From the NCBI GenBank assembly GCA_022565665.1, contig JAIUMI010000003.1:1-64000 (forward strand): a stretch of DNA of 64,000 bases, in the 5' to 3' direction. Below, piece after piece: positions 1-6,057 of the stretch (positions are counted from its first letter, which is position 1; each line of letters starts with the position of its first letter). A program made the position numbers and the translations under genes. Source of the stretch: Glycocaulis sp. (GTDB lineage: Bacteria; Pseudomonadota; Alphaproteobacteria; Caulobacterales; Maricaulaceae). The notes beneath the pieces are model-generated. The model saw only the letters and a program-made list of their open reading frames with translations. It was not told the origin of the DNA and did not search any database.

Positions 1-29
1 GACACCCCCTCCGCCATTTTCCGCGCCGG

Positions 30-395
30 CTAGAGCGGATCGGATTGATCGGCAAGTGTCCAGATCGGCCGGCGAGTGTCGCGGCGCTGGCGAAGTTGCC
101 AGCGGACCGGGCCGCCACGGTGACGTATCCCTGCGCGGACCGTATCGTTCAGGTCACGGACCTCGTAATACCCGGCTTCGAGGTCACGCAGGGCGATCAT
201 GCCGCGCCTGTCCGTGGTCAGCTGGGCGACACCGCTTCCGGGCGGCACCTTCTCCACCACAATATCGATATGCGGGATGGGATCTTCTGCCTGAGCCTGG
301 AGTGCAGACCCCGCGCCCCCTGCGCCAAGAACGCCAAAGGCGGCAAGGCCTGCGGCCATGCCTGACCTTATCAAATCTCTTCTGGACGGTTTCAT
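30..395 (-). CDS. Small Tat-signal exported protein of unknown function
   Basis: The 121-residue product starts with a twin-arginine signal: SRRDLIR at residues 4-10, a hydrophobic Ala/Gly-rich stretch to about residue 33, and an AQA cleavage site near residue 36. The mature part (about 85 residues) has no motif I recognise; it resembles a short beta-rich carboxypeptidase-regulatory-like fold (phrases such as LRDLEAGYYEVRDL), but that is only an impression. The start was chosen because GGGGAGGA lies 6-7 bases before the ATG at 395; an in-frame upstream ATG at 425 lacks a ribosome binding site and would precede the Tat motif with ten polar residues. Function unknown; probably periplasmic. Confidence 0.6.
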   Translation of the reverse strand: MKPSRRDLIRSGMAAGLAAFGVLGAGGAGSALQAQAEDPIPHIDIVVEKVPPGSGVAQLTTDRRGMIALRDLEAGYYEVRDLNDTVRAGIRHRGGPVRWQLRQRRDTRRPIWTLADQSDPL

Positions 396-491
396 GCTGT
401 CCTCCCCTGTCCGAGAGGATAGCACGGTGCGCCGCGAAACATGACCGCAATATGAACGGCCTCAGGACTGAGGAGGCAGCACTGTCTGCAT

Positions 492-1856
492 TTACTCCCG
501 CACCGCCAGAATGCGTCCTTCGCCAAGGCTCAAGGTTCCATCCTCGTCGATATTGGCCGGCAGGCTGCCCTGGAAGCTGTCGAGGAATACGTTTTCCAGC
601 GACATCAGCTCGGCCACGCACGCCATACGGGTGGAAATGCCCTGCGAGATCACAAGCCCCTCCCCGGTCAGCTGATAGCTGGCTGAATAGCGGTTGCACG
701 GCCCCTGCCCGGCGACCCGGCCTTCCCCGTCAAACTCCATGGTGACCGCGCGCGGCCCCGGCACTTCCTCACCGGCGATATGGGTGACGGTCCACGCCCC
801 GCCGGTCAGCAGGCTTTCGGGGTCGCCGCCACAGCCCGAATAGTGCTCCTCTCCGAGCGTGATCGTCACCGTGTCAGGATAGGTCAGCCCGGTCATCGTA
901 TCGCTGCAGCGGCGTGCGGCGATTTCCGCGACGAGGGTGATGGCATCTGCCGCCTCCACCGTGAGGCGCGTCACGCCCTCTTCAAGCGCTTCGCGCGTGC
1001 TGACCGTGCCGGAAATGCGCACCTCGCCGTAATTGCCGAGATACTCCGCCGCGTCGCCATCAAGGCGCAGCAGCCAGCCCGGTTCGTTGCCGCGCGCGGA
1101 ATAGGTCGTGTCTTCGGCCGCGGCTTCCGGCTGCACTTCCTCCGGCTGCGGTGCAGGCAGCGGGTCAGCGTGGCAGGTGAGCGGGTCCTGAAACGGCAGC
1201 CCCAGCATGGCGAACTGGCCCCGGCTCCAGAACATGATCCAGTCATCGCCCTCGCGGTCGCCTGCCTCGAACCGGGCGCCAGACGCCGCGACCACCGGAG
1301 ACAGCGTGCGGGTTTCGCCCTGCCATTCCAGCTCCAGGTCTGGGTCAAGCCAGCTCACGGTCAGCACGCTGTCATCGGCGCAGGTATAGGTGCGCGCCGG
1401 GCCGGCGCCATGACCGGACCGTTCCAGCATGATCATGCCAAGCTCTGCGGTGCGATTGGCGGCAGAAAAAGTGGCCTCCTGGGGCATCACCCAGACATGG
1501 CCCTTTGCCGGATCGATGATCCGTCCAACCACGGCCAGTTCGGCGTTGGAGGGTACCTCGGACGGTGCGTATTCGATGGTCAGGGTCAGGGGGACCTGGC
1601 GGCCGTCGAATGCCTCCCGCGCCATGGCGATCACCACCGGCGCATCAGCACCGTTATGTGTGGTGACAAGGTCGGCCTCGGCCACGGCCTCCCCGCTCAG
1701 GGCAAGGCGCTCGCGGAAGGACAGGGCCACCGATACGCTGGCCGTTTCCACCGCGCGGGCCGGTGCGTCCTCGCGGATGGTGTCATCCGGGCTGCCGCAG
1801 GCAGCCAGAACGACAGTGGCGAGCAGTGCGGAGCCCATGAGGTCTTGTGTGCGCAA
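492..1856 (-). CDS. Four-domain envelope lipoprotein (YbaY - MliC - COG3650 - HslJ/META)
   Basis: A 454-residue lipoprotein. The signal ends in the lipobox LAAC (Cys about residue 20). Four domains follow: a YbaY-like beta domain (about 38-140, with VPLTLTIEYAPSEV); an MliC-type lysozyme-inhibitor domain (about 155-220, with YTCADDSVL, VAASGARFEAGD and FWSRGQFAMLG); a COG3650-type domain beginning ARGNEPGWLLRL (about 255-330); and a C-terminal HslJ/META domain (about 345-445, with MEFDGEGRVAGQGPCNRYSA). All four families are known as separate envelope or heat-shock-related lipoproteins. I infer an envelope-stress role, including possible protection against lysozyme. I chose the TTG at 1856 because GGAGG lies 8 bases upstream and it gives a normal lipoprotein signal; an ATG at 1889 has no ribosome binding site and adds 11 odd residues. 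Confidence 0.8.
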   Translation of the reverse strand: MRTQDLMGSALLATVVLAACGSPDDTIREDAPARAVETASVSVALSFRERLALSGEAVAEADLVTTHNGADAPVVIAMAREAFDGRQVPLTLTIEYAPSEVPSNAELAVVGRIIDPAKGHVWVMPQEATFSAANRTAELGMIMLERSGHGAGPARTYTCADDSVLTVSWLDPDLELEWQGETRTLSPVVAASGARFEAGDREGDDWIMFWSRGQFAMLGLPFQDPLTCHADPLPAPQPEEVQPEAAAEDTTYSARGNEPGWLLRLDGDAAEYLGNYGEVRISGTVSTREALEEGVTRLTVEAADAITLVAEIAARRCSDTMTGLTYPDTVTITLGEEHYSGCGGDPESLLTGGAWTVTHIAGEEVPGPRAVTMEFDGEGRVAGQGPCNRYSASYQLTGEGLVISQGISTRMACVAELMSLENVFLDSFQGSLPANIDEDGTLSLGEGRILAVRE

Positions 1857-2025
1857 GGGGTACGCCTCCACGTCTATGTTGAGCCGCATGATTACACGCT
1901 AGTAGTGGGCGCGGAAAGCCAAACTGTGCCGCGCGGCGTTTCGCACTGGCGATATCGGCCGGTACGGTGTTGCCGGTGATGGCGCGCGCCTGTAAGCCGG
2001 ATGCAAGGGTGATCAGGACAGGCAG

Positions 2026-2874
2026 ATGAGCGAACATTTCCAGACCTCGGTCGATCTTGAAGGCGAGGACATACACTGGTCGCCGGAGGGCGGGCTATCC
2101 TATGGGCGCTACCTGGCGCTGGACGGTGTGCTCTCCGCGCAAAAACCGCTGACCGGCGAGCATGACGAGATGATGTTCATCATCATCCATCAGGCCAGCG
2201 AGCTGTGGCTGAAGCTGTGCCTGCACGAGCTGGAGGCGGCCATCGCGCATGTCCATGCCGGCGAGACGCGCCCGGCGATGAAGATGCTGGCGCGCATTGC
2301 CCGCATACAGGAGCAGCTCACCCAGTCATGGGCCGTTCTCTCCACGATGACACCGTCAGACTATCTGAAATTCCGCGATGAACTCGGCCAGAGTTCCGGC
2401 TTCCAGTCCTGGCAGTACCGCGCGCTGGAATACCGGCTGGGCAACAAGAATGCCGCGCTGGCCAAGGTGCATGAGGCTGACCCGACTGCGCATAAGTTTG
2501 TTCTGGAAGTGCTATCTAAACCAAGTCTTTATGATGAAACCTTGATGTTCGCTGCGAGGTCTGGCCTGGCCGTGCCACAAGCCACCTTGAAGCGCGACTG
2601 GAGCGCGCCCTATGAGCCGAGCGACGCGGTGGAGGCAATGTGGCGTGAAGTGTATCTGGACACGGCGCGCTGGTGGGAGCTTTACGAGTTTGCGGAGAAA
2701 CTCGTTGATCTGGAACAGAAATTCCAGCAATGGCGCTTCAATCACATGAAGACGGTGGAGCGCATTATCGGCTTCCGGCGGGGCACGGGCGGGTCCGGGG
2801 GCGTGTCCTATCTGGTCAAGGCGTTGGGCTTGCGCCTTTTCCCCGAGCTCTGGACCGTGCGCACAACGCTCTGA
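2026..2874 (+). CDS. kynA: Tryptophan 2,3-dioxygenase
   Basis: A 282-residue heme enzyme that opens the indole ring of L-tryptophan to N-formylkynurenine, the first step of the kynurenine pathway in the cytoplasm. Hallmarks of the family are present: HDEMMFIIIHQASELWLKL near residues 46-64 (distal histidine), SGFQSWQYRALEYRLGNKN near 124-142, and NHMKTVERIIGFRRGTGGSGG near the C-terminus, whose histidine is the expected proximal heme ligand. Length is normal for bacterial TDO. AGGACAGG precedes the ATG. No kynureninase or formamidase gene is nearby; the downstream neighbours are a ligand-sensing domain protein and L-serine deaminase, suggesting a loosely grouped amino-acid catabolic unit. Confidence 0.95.
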   Translation: MSEHFQTSVDLEGEDIHWSPEGGLSYGRYLALDGVLSAQKPLTGEHDEMMFIIIHQASELWLKLCLHELEAAIAHVHAGETRPAMKMLARIARIQEQLTQSWAVLSTMTPSDYLKFRDELGQSSGFQSWQYRALEYRLGNKNAALAKVHEADPTAHKFVLEVLSKPSLYDETLMFAARSGLAVPQATLKRDWSAPYEPSDAVEAMWREVYLDTARWWELYEFAEKLVDLEQKFQQWRFNHMKTVERIIGFRRGTGGSGGVSYLVKALGLRLFPELWTVRTTL

Positions 2875-2893
2875 TTACACGAGGACAATCGCC

Positions 2894-3157
2894 ATGCGGC
2901 AATTCTTCATCTTCATCAAATGCGAGCTGGGCAAGACCTATGACGTCGCCTCTGCCCTCGTCGATACGCTCGAGGAGACACGCCAGGTCCATTCGGTCTC
3001 GGGCGCGTTCGACCTGCTGGCCCAGTTTGCGGTGGAATCCGAAGCCGATATCGGCCGGTTCGTGAACCAGAAGGTGCAGACGATTGCCGGGGTGAAGGAC
3101 ACCCAGACCATCATCTGTTTCAACGCGTTCACCCGTGATCGCGGCCTTGGCGACTAA
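2894..3157 (+). CDS. Stand-alone Lrp/AsnC-type ligand-binding (RAM) domain protein
   Basis: The whole 87-residue protein corresponds to the C-terminal RAM domain of Lrp/AsnC regulators (FIFIKCELGKTYDVASAL at the start, then HSVSGAFDLLAQF, and a closing strand DTQTIICFNAF). There is no helix-turn-helix. Such single-domain proteins form amino-acid-binding oligomers; some may modulate full-length Lrp proteins. It begins 19 bases after kynA, so it is probably co-transcribed with it and could sense an aromatic or other amino acid; that is inference. Its TAA stop overlaps the first bases of repeat element E1. Confidence 0.85.
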   Translation: MRQFFIFIKCELGKTYDVASALVDTLEETRQVHSVSGAFDLLAQFAVESEADIGRFVNQKVQTIAGVKDTQTIICFNAFTRDRGLGD

Positions 3158-3427
3158 GGGTCTGCCCTCAACTATGGTTTGGAGCGCGATATGAACAAAA
3201 ATCGTTCAGGTCAAGGAGCAAACCCGCCGGAATGGCTGCCCCCTTTCAAGGGTTTGCGACGCCGAAATGGGGAATTTTTGCCATACCTCGAAGAGGCGCG
3301 GGCAATTTCGTCCCTGAACACGTCGAAAATGCTCGAAAGTGGGTCACACTTCCTTGCGCTTTTCTCCTTTTCAGGGACGAAATTTCCATCGCGTCGCGCC
3401 CGAACCCATAGTTGAGGGCAGACCCTT
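3156..3427. repeat. Palindromic structured repeat, copy E1 (perfect 22-bp terminal inverted repeats)
   Basis: The 272-bp element is bounded by perfect 22-bp inverted repeats at 3156-3177 and 3406-3427; 20 of the 22 bases read GGGTCTGCCCTCAACTATGG. The interior from about 3178 to 3300 matches the core of copy E2 (29161-29352, opposite orientation); over the first 90 core bases I count 71 identities. Inside is a short stem, GCAAACCC pairing with GGGTTTGC, and a small hairpin CCTC-GAA-GAGG. It fills the gap between the RAM gene, whose stop it overlaps, and sdaA, whose ATG lies 3 bases beyond the right arm. An open frame of 78 codons crosses it, but the other copy shows the conservation is structural rather than coding. 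It looks like a MITE-like or ERIC-like non-autonomous repeat. Confidence 0.85.
3304..3384. repeat. Nested hairpin insert within repeat E1 (15-bp inverted repeats)
   Basis: An 81-bp segment flanked by perfect 15-bp inverted repeats, AATTTCGTCCCTGAA at 3304-3318 and its complement at 3370-3384. Copy E2 has only a few bases at the corresponding position, between the CCTC-loop-GAGG hairpin and the right terminal arm. It is therefore an extra arm or a later insertion into E1. I cannot tell which from two copies. Confidence 0.7.
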
Positions 3428-3429
3428 TC

Positions 3430-4812
3430 ATGCATTTCGGCGTTTTCGACCTTTTCAAGATCGGTATCGGCCCGTCCAGCTCCCACACGGTCGGCCCGAT
3501 GAAGGCCGCGCGCTTGTTTCTGGAGCGCGTTGACGCCGAACAAGGGCTGAAAGCGATTACACGCGTCAAGGCAGAAGCCTATGGCTCGCTGGCGCTGACA
3601 GGCGCCGGCCACGCGACCGACAAGGCGCTGATCTGGGGTCTGGCGGGCGAACATCCCGAAACAGCCGATCCCGACGCCCTGCCCGGGATTATAGAAGAGG
3701 TCGAGAACTCCGGCACGATCCGGCTGCTGGGCCGCCACCCGATCGGCTTCAACCGCGATACGGACCTGATCCTCGACGGGAAAATCCGCCTGCCCTTCCA
3801 TTCCAATGCCATGCAGTTCACTGCATTCGACGTGAATGGTGAAAGCCTGTCCGAACAGCTCTGGTACTCGATTGGCGGCGGGTTTGTGATCGATGAGGCC
3901 GAGGCCGGGCGCAATTCTGCCGCCGAAGCGCCTGAGGGCGAGCCCTACCCGTTCGACAATTGCAATACGCTAATCGAGATCGGGGACCGCGAGGGGCTTT
4001 CCATCCCTCAGATCATGCTGGCTAACGAGACGGCGTTTCGAAGCGAAGCCGAGGTGCGCGAGCGTATCAACATCATCTGGCAGGCCATGGAAGACTGCAT
4101 CGAGCGCGGCACCGCCGGTGATGGTGTGCTGCCGGGCGGACTGAAGGTGAAACGCCGTGCGCCTGCCATGCAGCGCCGGCTGGAGGAAGATCCGGAGCGC
4201 GCCACCCGCGATCCGCTGTCGGCCATGGAATGGGTCAATCTGTGGGCGATGGCGGTCAATGAGGAAAACGCCGCTGGGGGCCGCGTCGTCACCGCGCCGA
4301 CCAATGGCGCGGCCGGCATCATTCCGGCTGTCGCGCGCTATTTCGACCGCCATTGCAAGAAGCCCGGCGATGAGGACGCGATGGTGCGCTTCTTCCTGAC
4401 CGCTTCGGCCATTGGCGCGCTCTACAAGAAGAACGCGTCCATATCCGGCGCGGAAGCGGGCTGTCAGGGCGAGGTGGGCGTTGCCTGCTCCATGGCCGCG
4501 GGCGGCCTCGCGGCGGCGCTTGGCGGTTCAAACCGGCAGATCGAGAATGCCGCCGAAATCGGCATGGAGCACAATCTGGGCCTGACCTGCGATCCGGTGG
4601 GCGGGCTCGTTCAGATCCCCTGCATCGAGCGCAATGCCATCGGTGCGATCAAGGCGATCAATGCCGCGCGCCTCGCCATGCTGGGCAATGCCGAATACAA
4701 GGTGCGCCTTGATCAGGTGATCGAGACGATGCGCCAGACCGGCCTCGACATGGCCGACAAGTACAAGGAAACCTCCGAAGGCGGGCTGGCGGTCAACGTT
4801 CCGGTGTGTTGA
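3430..4812 (+). CDS. sdaA: L-serine ammonia-lyase, iron-sulfur dependent
   Basis: A 460-residue single-chain [4Fe-4S] L-serine dehydratase that converts L-serine to pyruvate and ammonia. The N-terminal beta domain carries the signature GPSSSHTVGPM (residues about 16-26). The alpha domain holds the cluster cysteines at about residues 345 (AGCQGEVG), 387 (GLTCDPVGG) and 398 (IPCIERNA), matching the spacing of the E. coli enzymes. The start at 3430 removes a short N-terminal extension and gives the usual MHFGVFDLFKIGIGPSS beginning. Its only candidate ribosome binding site, GAGGG at 3414-3418, lies inside the right arm of repeat E1, so the repeat could affect its translation. Pathway: serine degradation to central carbon metabolism. 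Confidence 0.95.
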   Translation: MHFGVFDLFKIGIGPSSSHTVGPMKAARLFLERVDAEQGLKAITRVKAEAYGSLALTGAGHATDKALIWGLAGEHPETADPDALPGIIEEVENSGTIRLLGRHPIGFNRDTDLILDGKIRLPFHSNAMQFTAFDVNGESLSEQLWYSIGGGFVIDEAEAGRNSAAEAPEGEPYPFDNCNTLIEIGDREGLSIPQIMLANETAFRSEAEVRERINIIWQAMEDCIERGTAGDGVLPGGLKVKRRAPAMQRRLEEDPERATRDPLSAMEWVNLWAMAVNEENAAGGRVVTAPTNGAAGIIPAVARYFDRHCKKPGDEDAMVRFFLTASAIGALYKKNASISGAEAGCQGEVGVACSMAAGGLAAALGGSNRQIENAAEIGMEHNLGLTCDPVGGLVQIPCIERNAIGAIKAINAARLAMLGNAEYKVRLDQVIETMRQTGLDMADKYKETSEGGLAVNVPVC

Positions 4813-5514
4813 TTACCCCCCGCAAACCTTGCAGGGCTTCACATCTGGATAGCCGGTAGACTTGGCAAATGCGTTTGCAAGTTCTCGGGTTTCAAACGAT
4901 CGCCAATAGCCGTTCGCGCGTTGGCCACCGCCATGAAGGCCCCGGCCGTAATTGCAGTGGCTACAGCTGGCGACGTGTATAGCCCCACGCTTCCGCAGGT
5001 CGTTTATGTAAACCCAAAAAGCGGAGCTATCGGCACTGACAACATTGCCAGCGTCATCGCCGGATGCAGGATGACTGATGGTCCCAGTTCTGGGGGGTAG
5101 TGAAGCGATCCTTTGCCGGGGTTTACCCCTCTTGTTCCATACAGGCCGCACCAATGTGATCAGCGCGGACTCGATTCCGGCAACTGTATCTACTGGAAGC
5201 CCGTTCCATTCTGACTGATCTGGCCAGATCGCAACCACTTCGATGATTTGGTGACTATCAAGTGCGCCCAACAGCAACAGCTTAAGCCTTTGGCTTGTCG
5301 TCTGCGTTGGGCCCGGTTTCGAATAAAACCGGAGCCGTTGGCTGAGAGGCCGCTGAGCGACACCGATGTAAACTACATGCCCTTCGGCAACGAAGGCATA
5401 GACTGCGCCGGGCCGCTTGAGGTCTACGGAGGTTTCAAGAACGAGGTCGCCGCCGTTGCTGCGCCATTCCCCGACTTTCTCAAACCCCGCATCGAGTAAA
5501 GTCTGCAGGTCCAT
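4813..5514 (-). CDS. GIY-YIG nuclease family protein with C-terminal Cys-pair region
   Basis: A 233-residue protein. Residues about 36-120 form a GIY-YIG-like domain: GAVYAFVAEGHVVYIGVAQRPLSQRLRFY holds the two strands and the following arginine helix, and IESALITLVRPVWNKRG matches the late Glu-containing helix. The C-terminal third carries HVASCSHCNYG and KPCKVCGG, two CxxC pairs that could bind zinc. Similar stand-alone proteins are often of unknown role; nuclease activity is plausible but unproven. The gene ends directly against sdaA, tail to tail, with adjoining stop codons. It reads as less GC-rich than its neighbours, which together with the family suggests horizontal transfer. No clear ribosome binding site before the ATG. 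Confidence 0.75.
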   Translation of the reverse strand: MDLQTLLDAGFEKVGEWRSNGGDLVLETSVDLKRPGAVYAFVAEGHVVYIGVAQRPLSQRLRFYSKPGPTQTTSQRLKLLLLGALDSHQIIEVVAIWPDQSEWNGLPVDTVAGIESALITLVRPVWNKRGKPRQRIASLPPRTGTISHPASGDDAGNVVSADSSAFWVYINDLRKRGAIHVASCSHCNYGRGLHGGGQRANGYWRSFETRELANAFAKSTGYPDVKPCKVCGG

Positions 5515-5557
5515 CGTTAGAGGCTAGAGCAACTGATGGTGTGGTCAACAAGTTCCC

Positions 5558-5962
5558 CTACTCCGCCGCCGCCAGCGCTCCGGCTACGGCACATTCCGCG
5601 CGGGTGGCGCGGCCACACCGTTTCAGCGAGGCTTCCAGTCGCGCCTCAATGGCGCGAAGGTCCGCGATTTTTACCCGCACCTCTTCGAGATGCTGTTCGG
5701 CCAGCGCGTCGATATCGCTGCAGGTGGCGTCGCGGTCCTCCAGAAGGTCCAGCAAGCCTGCGATCGTTGCCAGCGGAAAGCCGAGGCTGCGCCCGCGCTT
5801 GATGAAGTCCAGCCTGCGCAGATGGGCAGGCGTATAGGCGCGGTGCCCGCCCGATGTCCGTTCCGGTTCGGGCAGCAATCCCACCTGCTCGTAATAGCGG
5901 ATGGTGACGACCTGGCAGCCGGTGCGGCGGGCCAGTTCTCCAATACTCAGCGTTTGGTGCAT
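5558..5962 (-). CDS. MerR-family heavy-metal-responsive regulator
   Basis: A 134-residue regulator with an N-terminal winged helix-turn-helix (LSIGELARRTGCQVVTIRYYEQVGLLP), a dimerisation coiled coil, and cysteines at residues 81, 116 and 124. These align with the Hg/Cd/Pb-binding triad of MerR, CadR and PbrR (C79/82, C114/117, C123/126), so a soft divalent metal is the likely signal; which one cannot be read from sequence. It is transcribed divergently from a TonB-dependent receptor gene, and a MerR-type operator lies between them (5971-6001). The family twists over-long 19-20 bp promoter spacers to activate transcription. No metal-efflux gene is adjacent, which is unusual. Confidence 0.88.
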   Translation of the reverse strand: MHQTLSIGELARRTGCQVVTIRYYEQVGLLPEPERTSGGHRAYTPAHLRRLDFIKRGRSLGFPLATIAGLLDLLEDRDATCSDIDALAEQHLEEVRVKIADLRAIEARLEASLKRCGRATRAECAVAGALAAAE

Positions 5963-5970
5963 GACAGGGC

Positions 5971-6001
5971 TTGAACCTATAGCGGCTATAGAAACCAGAG
6001 T
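5971..6001 (+). promoter_or_regulatory. MerR-type promoter/operator between regulator and TonB receptor
   Basis: TTGAAC (-35) at 5971-5976 is followed by the dyad CTATAG-CGG-CTATAG (5977-5991) and, after a 19-base spacer, CAGAGT (5996-6001) as a weak -10. The over-long spacer holding a CTATAG-centred dyad matches the known layout of MerR, CueR, CadR and PbrR promoters. Read rightward it would drive the receptor gene; the regulator gene begins only 8 bases to the left, so autoregulation is likely. Confidence 0.7.
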
Positions 6002-6057
6002 GCGTGTCAGACTGATTCCGGCTGGGCCGGAAACGCCAACCCTTCAGGATGACCGCC

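Noticed and set aside
3179..3415. Open frame of 78 codons starting MNKNRSGQ between the RAM gene and sdaA
   Set aside because: It lies wholly inside palindromic repeat E1, and the second copy shows conservation of base pairing rather than of the protein.
3769..3800. Further TGATCC sites within coding regions (for example near 3767, 7683 and 33768)
   Set aside because: They lie inside genes and are not followed after 18 bases by a convincing -10.
5963..6057. Cobalamin riboswitch ahead of the TonB-dependent receptor
   Set aside because: The gap is under 100 bases and is occupied by the MerR-type operator.
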